Part shown: in pieces, positions 1 through 8,813 of the stretch
How positions within the stretch are numbered: the stretch's first letter is position 1
Layout of the letters: each line of letters opens with the position of its first letter
From: Enterobacter sp. Ag1
GTDB taxonomy: Bacteria; Pseudomonadota; Gammaproteobacteria; Enterobacterales; Enterobacteriaceae
Direction of reading: 5' to 3'
DNA length: 64,000 bases
Assembly (NCBI GenBank): GCA_000277545.1
Contig: AKXM01000057.1
Coordinates: 62,001 to 126,000, forward strand
The notes under the pieces: model-generated
Database searches by the model: none
What the model saw: the letters and a program-made list of their open reading frames with translations, nothing else
Told to the model about the DNA's origin: nothing
Position numbers and translations under genes: made by a program

Positions 1-1
1 G

Positions 2-70
2 ATGTATTACAAAGTGGGCTGCTGGTTTGAAGATGACATCATCAATTTTTACGCCGGAGACGAAGGGTAA
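2..70 (+). CDS. C-terminal end of an unidentified gene (partial)
   Basis: An open frame enters from the left window edge and stops at TAA 68-70. Only about 22 residues are visible (MYYKVGCWFEDDIINFYAGD followed by two more). The ATG at position 2 may be internal, because upstream sequence is missing. I do not recognise the fragment and can assign no family. It could also be non-coding. Confidence 0.3.
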   Translation: MYYKVGCWFEDDIINFYAGDEG

Positions 71-109
71 GGGGTGGGTAACTGCGCGAGGCATCATTAC
101 CCGGAATGT

Positions 110-529
110 TTAACCTTTAAAGACGGAAAACTTTTTGGTCAGCGGTTTGAGTTTTTCCGTTTCGCCGTACAGCGCGATGCCAACAAAATCGAGCTCAGCG
201 AAAGGCGTGTCGCGCGTATCTTTGATCTGCTGCTCAGAAGAGTGCGACAGCATGGTGGTGGTAAAGAAGTTATACAGCACGCCTTCTTCCCTGCATTTCT
301 CCAGCGTCGTCCCCAACTGGCTGCTGTTTTTAGACTGAAGTACAACCACCGGATAATGGTTCATCCAGGCGCTTAAGCCGCTATCCTGGTTGGGATAGTC
401 ATGAAATACAGGCTCCTCGACTTTAAGCATAATACCGCCGCAGAGGTGGCCCACGGCATTCATTTGCACGCTGACGTCGGCAGTGCGGTTCACGATGACA
501 TACAGCTTATAGTCATTATCTTCGAACAT
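110..529 (-). CDS. DUF2000 family protein
   Basis: A 139-residue cytoplasmic protein with no signal peptide or membrane segment. The stretch NAVGHLCGGIM near residues 25-35 and the overall length fit the DUF2000 family (compact alpha/beta proteins, biochemical role unknown). The ATG at 529 is preceded on the minus strand by AAGGAGCCAG, a good ribosome site. It stands alone, convergent with the fragment at the left edge and divergent from the DUF1543 gene. Family assignment is by recognition of pattern only; no function is inferred. Confidence 0.6.
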   Translation of the reverse strand: MFEDNDYKLYVIVNRTADVSVQMNAVGHLCGGIMLKVEEPVFHDYPNQDSGLSAWMNHYPVVVLQSKNSSQLGTTLEKCREEGVLYNFFTTTMLSHSSEQQIKDTRDTPFAELDFVGIALYGETEKLKPLTKKFSVFKG

Positions 530-713
530 TCTGGCTCCTTGTCTGTTTAAGCTTCTGCGTTGGCTGCTGATTTAGCTTAGGGCGAAAAGCTCAAGCATAG
601 TAATCGTTTTTTTATCCGTCTTCCTGCTTGCGATCAATCTTCCCGCCACATGAAAGTCATTCAAATATCAATCGTTATATATTATTTTATATAGCGATTA
701 ATAAGGAGAACAA

Positions 714-1217
714 ATGGAACTTTACGTCTTTTATGTGGGCGGCAATGCCGGAAAATCCAATATCGAAGTGCATGACGTCCAGTTTGTGGCTGCAGAGAAG
801 CCAGAGGACGCGTGGCCCGCGCTGCGGGCGGCCTGGTTTGGTGACAAAGATAAAATCCATATCGACGGGTACGGCAAGCTGCGTTGGGCCGACGGCTACC
901 GCATTAGTCTTTCCGATAAACCCGTAGAGCAAACGCCAAAGCTCTTTTTTGTGAACGTCGGCGGCTACAGCCCGAAAACGCTGGCAGAGCTGCATGACTT
1001 TGATTTCTTCGTGGCTGAAAATCCGGCCCAGGCAAAGGAGAAGGCGATTGCGAACCTGCTGGTCGAAAGCTACCAGCAGCACAAAGACAACCTGAAAGAT
1101 GTCGATGACTGCCTGCTGTTAGAAAGCGTGGGGGATTATTTTATCCATCTGGAAAAAGCGGAGCAGGGCGAACGCTTCAGGCCAGAATGGCAGGGCTATT
1201 TGCCGATTAGCGAATAG
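714..1217 (+). CDS. DUF1543 domain-containing protein
   Basis: A 167-residue soluble protein. It has two related halves: MELYVFYVGG at the start and KLFFVNVGGY near residue 77 begin similar beta-strand modules followed by 'V-A-E-x-P' helices (residues 24-28 and about 98-102). This internal duplication fits DUF1543 proteins, whose function is unknown. The start ATG at 714 has AAGGAG upstream at good spacing, and an AT-rich stretch before it could serve as promoter. A strong hairpin terminator follows, so it is probably monocistronic. Confidence 0.65.
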   Translation: MELYVFYVGGNAGKSNIEVHDVQFVAAEKPEDAWPALRAAWFGDKDKIHIDGYGKLRWADGYRISLSDKPVEQTPKLFFVNVGGYSPKTLAELHDFDFFVAENPAQAKEKAIANLLVESYQQHKDNLKDVDDCLLLESVGDYFIHLEKAEQGERFRPEWQGYLPISE

Positions 1218-1235
1218 CGCTATTATTCCCAATGG

Positions 1236-1267
1236 AAAACGGTGCTTTAGCGAAAGGCACCGTTTTT
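1236..1267 (+). terminator. Intrinsic terminator after the DUF1543 gene
   Basis: Arms AAAACGGTGC (1236-1245) and GCACCGTTTT (1257-1266) are exact reverse complements around an 11-base loop, followed by a T-run. The A-rich left arm makes it able to act in both directions. Confidence 0.85.
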
Positions 1268-1369
1268 ACTGTATCACTCGCTAACGCAGCAAAATTGATA
1301 AACTCACGCCTGAACTACGCGAATCTGCTAGCATACGCGCCTGCCCGTTATTATTAAGAGATGACCATT

Positions 1370-2743
1370 GTGACCGCTTTTTCCGTACTGAACGCTTTAC
1401 CTGAAGCACAACTCGCCAACCTTAGCGAACTGGGGTATCACGAAATGACGCCCGTTCAGGAAGCGGCCTTGCCCGCCATTCTGGCCGGAAAAGACGTCCG
1501 TGCTCAGGCCAAAACCGGCAGCGGCAAAACCGCAGCTTTTGGCCTTGGCCTGCTGCAGCACATTGATGCCAGCCAGTTTTTAACCCAGTCGCTGGTACTG
1601 TGCCCAACCCGCGAACTGGCCGACCAGGTCGCTAAAGAGCTGCGTCGCCTGGCGCGCTACATGCCAAATATTAAAATTTTAACCCTGTGTGGTGGCCAGC
1701 CGTTTGGCGTACAGCGCGACTCGTTACAGCATGCACCGCACATTATCGTGGCCACGCCGGGCCGCCTGTTAGATCACCTGAAAAAAGAAACGGTGAAGCT
1801 GGAGGCTCTGCAAACGCTGGTGCTGGACGAAGCCGACCGTATGCTGGACATGGGCTTCGCCGACGCCATCGATGAAGTTATTGCCCATGCGCCGGCCAAA
1901 CGCCAGACGCTGCTTTTCTCCGCCACCTGGCCTGCCGCTATTGCCGCTATCAGCGGGCGAATTCAGCGCGACCCGCAGACTATCGAAATTGATACCGTTG
2001 ATGAGCTGCCGTCCGTTGAACAGCAGTTCTATGAAATCTCCCGCGGGGGCAAAATCGGCCTGCTGCTGGCGCTGCTCAGCAAGCATCAGCCGGCGTCCTG
2101 CGTGGTGTTCTGCAACACCAAAAAAGATTGCCAGGCCGTGTGCGATGCGCTGAACGAGCGACATCAAAGTGCGTTAGCGCTGCACGGCGACATGGAACAG
2201 CGCGACCGCGACCAGACGCTGGTGCGTTTTGCCAACGGCAGCAGCCGCGTGCTGGTGGCAACAGACGTTGCGGCGCGTGGGCTGGATATCAAAGCGCTGG
2301 AAATGGTCATTAACTACGAACTGTCGTGGGACCCGGAAGTGCACGTTCACCGCATTGGCCGTACCGCGCGAGCCGGGCAAAGCGGGCTGGCTATTAGCTT
2401 CTGCGCCCCGGAAGAAGCGCAGCGCGCGAGCGTGCTGGCTGAAATGCTGAATCTTTCGCTGAAATGGCAGCAGGTGCCGTCCGGCGTTTCCGTGAAGCCG
2501 CTGGAAGCGGAAATGGCGACGCTGTGCATTGACGGCGGCAAGAAAGCCAAAATGCGTCCGGGCGATATTTTGGGGGCGTTAACCGGCGATATGGGGCTGG
2601 AAGGTGCGGACATCGGCAAAATCGACGTCCACCCAATCCATGTTTACGTTGCGGTGCGCCAGTCCGTGGCGCGTCACGCGTGGAAACAGCTGCAGCAGGG
2701 CAAAATCAAAGGTAAATCAGTGAAGGTTCGCCTGCTGAAGTAA
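1370..2743 (+). CDS. dbpA: ATP-dependent RNA helicase DbpA
   Basis: DEAD-box helicase that acts on 23S rRNA during 50S subunit maturation, stimulated by helix 92. Visible motifs in order: Q-motif region MTPVQ, Walker A AKTGSGKT, motif Ia PTRELADQV, GG, motif Ib TPGRLLDHL, DEAD (LVLDEADRMLDMG), motif III SAT, motif IV region VVFCNTKKDC, motif V VLVATDVAARGLD and motif VI HRIGRTARAG. The DbpA-type RNA-binding domain ends in GKSVKVRLLK. I chose GTG 1370: the ribosome site AAGAG (1356-1360) directly abuts an in-frame ATG at 1361 but lies 9 bases before this GTG, and the resulting 457 residues equal E. coli DbpA. In E. coli dbpA and nifJ are also near each other, separated by the Rac prophage and a few genes. 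Here the FnrS small RNA that precedes E. coli dbpA is not seen. Confidence 0.97.
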   Translation: MTAFSVLNALPEAQLANLSELGYHEMTPVQEAALPAILAGKDVRAQAKTGSGKTAAFGLGLLQHIDASQFLTQSLVLCPTRELADQVAKELRRLARYMPNIKILTLCGGQPFGVQRDSLQHAPHIIVATPGRLLDHLKKETVKLEALQTLVLDEADRMLDMGFADAIDEVIAHAPAKRQTLLFSATWPAAIAAISGRIQRDPQTIEIDTVDELPSVEQQFYEISRGGKIGLLLALLSKHQPASCVVFCNTKKDCQAVCDALNERHQSALALHGDMEQRDRDQTLVRFANGSSRVLVATDVAARGLDIKALEMVINYELSWDPEVHVHRIGRTARAGQSGLAISFCAPEEAQRASVLAEMLNLSLKWQQVPSGVSVKPLEAEMATLCIDGGKKAKMRPGDILGALTGDMGLEGADIGKIDVHPIHVYVAVRQSVARHAWKQLQQGKIKGKSVKVRLLK

Positions 2744-2751
2744 ACGCGTTT

Positions 2752-2916
2752 TCTCCTCCGCCTGACCTTCTCCCCCCAGGGGCGAAGGTATCTGAAGGGG
2801 TGGGCGTGTTTTCCCCTCACCCTAACCCTCTCCCCATGGGGGAGAGGGGATAAAAGAACGCCAATTTCTGTTTTCCCCCTCTCCCTTCCAGGAAGAGGGC
2901 CGGGGTGAGGGGCATT
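2752..2916. repeat. Palindromic intergenic repeat cluster (REP-like), copy 1
   Basis: Between the convergent dbpA and nifJ ends lie at least three GC-rich palindromic units: about 2768-2790 (CTTCTCCCCC...), 2813-2849 (CCTCACCCTAACCCTCTCCC then its inverse GGGGAGAGG) and 2875-2912 (CCCTCTCCC ... GGGTGAGGGG). The same core recurs near 12.0, 42.7 and 62.3 kb. The hairpins could protect or terminate the 3' ends of both genes; no ordinary T-tailed terminator is seen. Confidence 0.8.
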
Positions 2917-2923
2917 CCCCCGA

Positions 2924-5900
2924 TTACTCGCTAACCTTCTCCGCTTTACCCGCCAGCTGCGCCAGGAAGTCGTATCGCTTCTGCAAATCGGCGGCGGCAT
3001 CTTTCCACAGCTGCTCGGCGACTTCCGGCTGCTGGGCGTTCAGGCGGCGGAAACGCTGCTCCTTCATTAACGTATCGGCCAGCGCATCGGACGGTGGACG
3101 GGAATCCAGCGCCAGCGGCACCTTGCCTTCATCAGCCCTACGCGGGTCGAAGCGATAAAGCGGCCAGAAGCCGGTGGCGGTCAGCTGGCGCATCTGATCG
3201 TGGCTCAGTGCCAGATCGTAGCCGTGCTCTTCGCAAGGGCTGTAGGCGATGATCAGCGATGGACCAGGATAAGCCTCCGCCTCCTGAATGGCCTTCATCG
3301 TCTGGTTCAGCTGTGCCCCCAGCGAAATCTGCGCGACGTACACATGGCCGTACATCATCATGCTGACGCCCAGATCTTTACGTGCTTTACGCTTGCCGTG
3401 CTCGCCAAACTTGGTGACGGCGCCCAGCGGCGTGGCTTTAGACGCCTGGCCGCCGGTGTTGGAGTAACACTGCGTATCCAGCACCAGAATGTTGACGTTT
3501 TCGGTCAGGCTCAGCACGTGGTCGAGGCCACCGAAACCGATGTCATAGGCCCAGCCGTCACCGCCAATCAGCCAGATAGATTTCTCCACCAGCGCGTCGG
3601 CATCGGTGACCAGCTGACGGGCATCAGCATCGTCAATGTTCGCCAGATGTTTACGCAGCTCGGCGACCTGTTCACGGCGGACTTCCGGTGTCGCTTCCGC
3701 GTGAAGCTGCTCATTAAGCTCGGCCGGAAGTTTATCGGCAAACTGGCCCAGTAAACGCATGACGCGGGCGCGGTGCTGATCTACCGTCAGGCGGAAGCCC
3801 AGCCCAAATTCGGCGTTATCCTCAAACAGCGAGTTAGCCCAGGCTGGCCCGCGGCCGTTTGCGTCGGTGGTGTACGGCGTGGATGGCAGGTTGCCGCCGT
3901 AAATAGACGAACAGCCGGTGGCGTTAGCGATCAGCATACGGTCGCCGAACAGCTGGGTCAGAATTTTAATGTACGGCGTTTCGCCGCAGCCTGAGCAGGC
4001 CCCGGAGTATTCAAACAGCGGCGTTAACAGCTGCGAGGTACGGATATCGATGCGCTCCAGGCTGGTGCGATCGATTTCCGGCAGCGCGAGGAAGAAGTCA
4101 TAGTTCTCTTTCTCTTCTTCAACGTGTTCAAGGCGAGACAGCATATTAATCGCCTTGATTTCCGGGTTCTGGCGATCTTTGGCCGGGCAAACTTCTACGC
4201 AAAGGTTACAGCCGGTGCAATCTTCCGGCGCTACCTGCAGCACGTATTTCTGGCCGCGCATATCCCGGGACTTCACGTCCAGCGACTGCAGGGCTTCCGG
4301 GGCGCCTTCCATTGCCTCAGGCTGAACCACTTTGGCACGAATAGCCGAATGCGGGCAGGCGGCGACGCAGTGGTTGCACTGGGTACAAATATCCGGCTTC
4401 CAGATAGGAATTTCTTCGGCGATGTTGCGTTTTTCCCAGCGGGTCGTGCCCATCGGCCAGGTCCCATCCGGCGGCAGGGCGGAAACCGGCAGGGCATCGC
4501 CGAGACCGGCGAGCATCGCGGCGGTAACGGTTTTCACAAAATCAGGTGCGGCGTCGGAGACGACCGGCGGACGCATCGCGCTTGCCGGGTTAACGTCCTG
4601 CAGAGGCACTTCGGCGAGGGAGTCACGAGCCAGCGCCAGCGCCTGCCAGTTACGTTCGACGATTTCCGTCCCTTTACTGCTGTAGCTTTTGGCAATCGCG
4701 CCCTGCAGCTCTGCCAGCGCGGTGTCGCCAGGCAGGATCTGCGTCAGGTGGAAGAATGCCATCTGCATTACGGTGTTGATACGGGCACCAAGATGACACT
4801 CGCGGGCGATCTTCGCCGCGTTAATGACGTACAGGCGAGCCTGCTTCTGATTGAGCACCGCCTGAACTTCCTGCGGCAGGCGACTCCACACCTCATCGGC
4901 GGCGTAAGGTGTGTTCAGCAGGAAAATACCGCCGGGCTTCAGGCGCTCAGCCATCTGGTACTTGTCGATAAACTGCAGCTGGTGGCAGCCAACGAAATCG
5001 GCTTTCTCAATCAGGTAGGTGGAGTTGATCGGCTGCTCGCTCACGCGCAGGTGAGAAACCGTCAGCCCCCCGGCCTTTTTGGAGTCATAAACGAAATAAC
5101 CCTGGGTAAACCACGGCGTGGAGTTACCGATAATTTTGATATTGTTTTTGGTGGCAGACACGCTGCCGTCGCTGCCCAGGCCATAAAACAGCGCTTCGAG
5201 TTTAGCGCGGTTCGGCAGGGTATTTTCCGGCAACGGCAGCGACAGGTTGGTCACATCGTCGTAAATGCCCACGGTAAAGCGCGGGCGCGGTTTGGCTTCG
5301 CGAAGTTCATTGAAAATAGCCAGGACGCATTCCGGACCGAACTCTTTGGATGACAGCCCGTAGCGGCCCCCAATCACGCGAGGCAGCGTTTCGCGCTCGC
5401 CACGGCTTACCGCCTCGGCAAGCGCGGTCATCACGTCGAGATACAGCGGCTCAGCAAGGGCCCCCGGCTCTTTAGTGCGGTCAAGCACCGCCACCTGACG
5501 CGCGGTTTGCGGCAGAACTTCCAGCAAATGTTCGGCGGAGAAGGGGCGGTACAGGCGCACTTTAAGCACGCCGACTTTTTCGCCCCTGGTCAGCAATTCA
5601 TCGACAACTTCTTCGCAGGTGCCGACGGCGGAGCCCATCACGATAATCACGCGCTCCGCTTCCGGGTGGCCGTAATACTCAAACGGACGATAGCTACGGC
5701 CGGTGGTGGCGGCAAAGTCGTTCATCGCCTGTTCAACGTGCGCGTAAACCGCGTTGTACCACGGGTTGGTCGCTTCGCGGGACTGGAAGTACGTATCCGG
5801 GTTGGCCGACGTCCCGCGAATCACCGGATGCTCCGGGTTCAGGGCGCGGGCGCGATGTTCATCGATCTCTTTTTGCGGCAGCAGGCCGCGAAGGGTATCG

Positions 5901-6451
5901 TCCGCCAGCGGCACAATTTTGTTGATTTCGTGCGAGGTGCGGAAGCCGTCGAAGAAGTGAATAAACGGCACGCGGCTTTTCAGGGTCGCAATATGGGAAA
6001 TCAGTGCGAAGTCCTGTGCTTCCTGGACGCTGCTGGCGCACAGCATGGCGCAGCCGGTCTGGCGCACGGCCATCACGTCAGAATGATCGCCAAAAATGGA
6101 AAGCGCGTGGGTGGCCACGGTGCGCGCGGCAACGTGGAGAACAAATGGCGTCAGCTGGCCCGCAAGCTTGTACAGCGTCGGGATCATCAGCAGTAAGCCT
6201 TGCGATGACGTAAACGAAGTGGAAAGCGCCCCGGTTTGTAGCGCCCCGTGCACCGCGCCAATTGCGCCTGCTTCAGACTGCATCTCGACTACGCGAGGGA
6301 CATCGCCCCACATGTTCTTCCTGCCGTCACCCGCCCAGGCATCCGCCTGTTCCGCCATTGTCGAGCTGGGAGTAATCGGGTAGATGGCAATTACTTCGCT
6401 GGCACGAAACGCCACGGAGGCGACTGCGCCGTTGCCGTCGATAGTGATCAT
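2924..6451 (-). CDS. nifJ: Pyruvate:flavodoxin/ferredoxin oxidoreductase
   Basis: Single-chain pyruvate:ferredoxin (flavodoxin) oxidoreductase (E. coli YdbK). It oxidises pyruvate and CoA to acetyl-CoA and CO2, with electrons going to flavodoxin or ferredoxin. At 1175 residues it is full length (E. coli 1174). It starts with the thiamine-fold domain (YPITPSSTMAEQADAW). Two ferredoxin-type 4Fe-4S motifs are seen, CTQCNHCVAACP (about residue 688) and CTGCNLCVEVCP. CSGCGETPY and a later Cys supply the third cluster, and the thiamine diphosphate site GDGWAYDIGFGG lies near residue 962. It sits divergent from ydbJ, as in E. coli. The long shared upstream region (6452-6786) should hold its promoter. 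E. coli YdbK is linked to oxidative stress (SoxS); no site is claimed here. Confidence 0.97.
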   Translation of the reverse strand: MITIDGNGAVASVAFRASEVIAIYPITPSSTMAEQADAWAGDGRKNMWGDVPRVVEMQSEAGAIGAVHGALQTGALSTSFTSSQGLLLMIPTLYKLAGQLTPFVLHVAARTVATHALSIFGDHSDVMAVRQTGCAMLCASSVQEAQDFALISHIATLKSRVPFIHFFDGFRTSHEINKIVPLADDTLRGLLPQKEIDEHRARALNPEHPVIRGTSANPDTYFQSREATNPWYNAVYAHVEQAMNDFAATTGRSYRPFEYYGHPEAERVIIVMGSAVGTCEEVVDELLTRGEKVGVLKVRLYRPFSAEHLLEVLPQTARQVAVLDRTKEPGALAEPLYLDVMTALAEAVSRGERETLPRVIGGRYGLSSKEFGPECVLAIFNELREAKPRPRFTVGIYDDVTNLSLPLPENTLPNRAKLEALFYGLGSDGSVSATKNNIKIIGNSTPWFTQGYFVYDSKKAGGLTVSHLRVSEQPINSTYLIEKADFVGCHQLQFIDKYQMAERLKPGGIFLLNTPYAADEVWSRLPQEVQAVLNQKQARLYVINAAKIARECHLGARINTVMQMAFFHLTQILPGDTALAELQGAIAKSYSSKGTEIVERNWQALALARDSLAEVPLQDVNPASAMRPPVVSDAAPDFVKTVTAAMLAGLGDALPVSALPPDGTWPMGTTRWEKRNIAEEIPIWKPDICTQCNHCVAACPHSAIRAKVVQPEAMEGAPEALQSLDVKSRDMRGQKYVLQVAPEDCTGCNLCVEVCPAKDRQNPEIKAINMLSRLEHVEEEKENYDFFLALPEIDRTSLERIDIRTSQLLTPLFEYSGACSGCGETPYIKILTQLFGDRMLIANATGCSSIYGGNLPSTPYTTDANGRGPAWANSLFEDNAEFGLGFRLTVDQHRARVMRLLGQFADKLPAELNEQLHAEATPEVRREQVAELRKHLANIDDADARQLVTDADALVEKSIWLIGGDGWAYDIGFGGLDHVLSLTENVNILVLDTQCYSNTGGQASKATPLGAVTKFGEHGKRKARKDLGVSMMMYGHVYVAQISLGAQLNQTMKAIQEAEAYPGPSLIIAYSPCEEHGYDLALSHDQMRQLTATGFWPLYRFDPRRADEGKVPLALDSRPPSDALADTLMKEQRFRRLNAQQPEVAEQLWKDAAADLQKRYDFLAQLAGKAEKVSE

Positions 6452-6786
6452 AAGACACCCTTACATTGCGCAAAATAAAGGGACTCGCCTGAAAGCCTGG
6501 AGCCCCGTTGTAATTCCTCAATTATAGTGTGTCCACCCTGGCCATTAGAAGTTATGGGCCTGCCGAGTGCACAAATTGATCCACGATTAACAGTGAAATA
6601 ACCTGGGGACGTACTGCGCTGAATCATAAAAGGAATGAAGGATGCTCAGAAAACTCTGATGTTTTGGCTTGAAAGGTGATCTTTGCCACAAAAATCAACA
6701 CATTTTATTGCCTTATGCTCTCGACGCAGCGGGAACCATGCGCCATTATGCAAAGGTTTTGCATATTCAGACGGGAGAGAGAAGCC

Positions 6787-7053
6787 ATGCGCGCTGCGTT
6801 TTTAGCCGGTTGTGCCGCACTGTTATTATCGGCATGCAGTAATGAACCCCCTCAACAGGCCACTGCGGCCCACGTTCCTCCGGGCCTCAGGGCGGCAATG
6901 TCCAGCCAGGGCGAAGCGAACTGTGCGATGATTGGCGGTACGATGAGCGTTGCGCGTCAGCTGGACGGCAGCGCGATTGGCATGTGTGCCATGCCGAACG
7001 GCAAGCGCTGTAACGAAAACTCGCTTGCCGCTGGCACCTGTGGAAGCTACTGA
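6787..7053 (+). CDS. ydbJ: DUF333 family lipoprotein YdbJ
   Basis: An 88-residue predicted lipoprotein. Signal MRAAFLAGCAALLLSAC carries the lipobox LSAC with Cys at residue 17. The DUF333 region follows (NCAMIGGTMSVARQLDGSA, then GMCAMPNGKRCNENSL), with four conserved Cys. The open frame runs further upstream (to 6676), but I use ATG 6787 because GGAGAGAGAAGCC precedes it and the lipoprotein signal begins there. Function is unknown. It converges with hslJ with no bases between the two stop codons. Confidence 0.9.
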   Translation: MRAAFLAGCAALLLSACSNEPPQQATAAHVPPGLRAAMSSQGEANCAMIGGTMSVARQLDGSAIGMCAMPNGKRCNENSLAAGTCGSY

Positions 7054-7491
7054 TTAATTAACGAGATCGGCCAGTTTGTACGTCAGCGTATGCTGGCCGC
7101 TCTTCAGCACCAGCTGCTGGTTAGCCAGAGAAACTTTGGCCCCGCTGGTCAGCATGTCATTGATACGGTGATCCAGATCGTTCAACAGCGGGTCGCTGCA
7201 AAGCATCATCGTCATGCCCACGCCTTTCGCCTTCAGCGTGTTGTGTTCCAGAGTTGCCTGGCCCATAAAGCGGTTACACATCTGACCATAAATCTGCATG
7301 TTTTCACCGAAGCTAAGCTCAGGCGCGCGTTTGCTGTTTTTCACGTCCAGAGGCTTACCGTCTACGCTCTCCAGCACAAAGCGATGGTGCTGCAAATCTT
7401 GTGCGGTCACGGCACCTTTATCGGAATCTGACGGCTGGGCGCAACCTGCCAGCACTACGCTTGCCAGCATCAGTGAAGCGAACTTTTTCAT
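7054..7491 (-). CDS. hslJ: Heat-inducible lipoprotein HslJ (META domain)
   Basis: A 145-residue outer-membrane lipoprotein precursor. The signal ends in lipobox LAGC (Cys 17) and the META domain follows (LSFGENMQIYGQMCNRFMG, GMTMMLCSD), with the paired Cys typical of HslJ. In E. coli HslJ is heat-induced and linked to novobiocin resistance. The ATG at 7491 is preceded on the minus strand by GGGAGAAGAA. The order ydbJ-hslJ-ldhA matches E. coli. Confidence 0.93.
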   Translation of the reverse strand: MKKFASLMLASVVLAGCAQPSDSDKGAVTAQDLQHHRFVLESVDGKPLDVKNSKRAPELSFGENMQIYGQMCNRFMGQATLEHNTLKAKGVGMTMMLCSDPLLNDLDHRINDMLTSGAKVSLANQQLVLKSGQHTLTYKLADLVN

Positions 7492-7583
7492 TTCTTCTCC
7501 CTAAGTTTTATCAGTCATCAATGAAAGCGCGCCACTTTCGCAGGATGTGGCGCATGAATCAGTAAGGATACTCTTAAAATTAA

Positions 7584-7603
7584 CCGCCTCCTGCGAGAGG
7601 CGG
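7584..7603 (-). terminator. Intrinsic terminator after ldhA
   Basis: Arms CCGCCTC (7584-7590) and GAGGCGG (7597-7603) form a perfect 7-bp stem. Read on the minus strand it is followed by TTAATTTT. It lies 8 bases beyond the ldhA stop. Confidence 0.75.
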
Positions 7604-7611
7604 GCGGAAAA

Positions 7612-8601
7612 TCAATTCAACTGGTTCGGGCAAGGCTCGCCTTTTTCCAGCTGACGCAGGTTTTCAAGCGTCGTTTCGGAAATGCTGGTCAGCGCCTCCG
7701 CCGTCAAAAATGCCTGGTGGCCGGTAAACAACACGTTGTGGCAGGCGGAAAGGCGGCGGAACACGTCGTCCTGAATCACGTCGTTAGACTTATCTTCAAA
7801 GAAAAGATCGCGTTCGTTCTCGTACACATCCATACCCAGCGCGCCGATTTTCTGGTGCTTGAGCGCGTCGATGGCGGCCTGGGAATCAATCAGCCCGCCG
7901 CGGCTGGTGTTTATCACCATCACGCCGTCTTTCATTTGATCAAAGGCGGAGTGGTTGAGCAGGTGATAGTTTTCCGGCGTCAACGGGCAGTGCAGGGAAA
8001 TAATGTCGGACTGCGCAAACAGCGTTTCGAGATCGACATATTCCACGCCTAAATCCAGCGCCGCTGCGCTCGGATAAGGATCAAACGCCAGCAGGCGCAG
8101 GCCAAACCCTTTCAGGATCCGCAGCGCGGCAACGCCGATTTTCCCGGTGCCGATCACGCCTGCCGTTTTGCCGTGCATGGTAAAACCGGTTAAGCCTTCG
8201 AGCGAAAAGTTGGCGTCACGTGTGCGCTGGTAGGCGCGATGAATGCGACGATTAAGGCACATCATCATCCCGATAGCGTGTTCAGCCACGGCTTCCGGCG
8301 AATAGGCAGGGACGCGAACCACGGGCATACCAAGCTCTTTCGCCGCGTCTAAATCGACGTTGTTAAAGCCGGCACAGCGCAGCGCGATAAACTTAACGCC
8401 GTGTTTTTTTAGCTCTTCCAGCACCGGGCGACTACCATCATCATTAACGAAAATACACACGCCGTCGCAGCCGTTGGCCGTTTTGGCGGTTTTTTCGCTC
8501 AACAGGAAGTCAAAAAATTCAAGATCAAAGCCATATTCCTGGTTAACCTGCTCCAGATACTTTTTGTCGTACTGTTTTGTGCTATAAACCGCAAGTTTCA
8601 T
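7612..8601 (-). CDS. ldhA: Fermentative D-lactate dehydrogenase
   Basis: NAD-dependent reduction of pyruvate to D-lactate in mixed-acid fermentation. The 329 residues match E. coli LdhA. It has the D-2-hydroxyacid dehydrogenase fold: catalytic-domain start MKLAVYSTKQYDKKYL, the NAD-binding GxGxxG written VIGTGKIG (about residues 150-157), the catalytic Arg in INTSRGGLID (about 235), the Glu in the YENERDLFFED region and the His in FTGHQAFLT (about 296). The ATG at 8601 has GGAGATAAG upstream on the minus strand. It is monocistronic, with its own terminator, and divergent from ydbH. Confidence 0.97.
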   Translation of the reverse strand: MKLAVYSTKQYDKKYLEQVNQEYGFDLEFFDFLLSEKTAKTANGCDGVCIFVNDDGSRPVLEELKKHGVKFIALRCAGFNNVDLDAAKELGMPVVRVPAYSPEAVAEHAIGMMMCLNRRIHRAYQRTRDANFSLEGLTGFTMHGKTAGVIGTGKIGVAALRILKGFGLRLLAFDPYPSAAALDLGVEYVDLETLFAQSDIISLHCPLTPENYHLLNHSAFDQMKDGVMVINTSRGGLIDSQAAIDALKHQKIGALGMDVYENERDLFFEDKSNDVIQDDVFRRLSACHNVLFTGHQAFLTAEALTSISETTLENLRQLEKGEPCPNQLN

Positions 8602-8813
8602 AAGACTTATCTCCAGAAAGGGTTGGTTCCAAAACTATCATGCTTAAAATAATCATACAATTTATAAACTGAAATTTTAACGGCAGGTGACTATTTCACT
8701 TCCCGGGCAGACTATGCTTACTATTGCCGCCGCCTTCACGCCCGGCCTGAATCGTGCCAGAATAATGACATATTTCGGCTTAAATTGTCGCTGAATCAGG
8801 ATATTAACCACCC

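Noticed and set aside
1218-1360. FnrS small RNA gene expected upstream of dbpA in E. coli
   Set aside because: Only a terminator hairpin is present; no FnrS-like sequence could be read.
4124-5353. 409-codon plus-strand frame opposite nifJ
   Set aside because: Shadow of the strongly supported oxidoreductase gene; low-complexity Arg/Gly/His-rich translation and no start signal.
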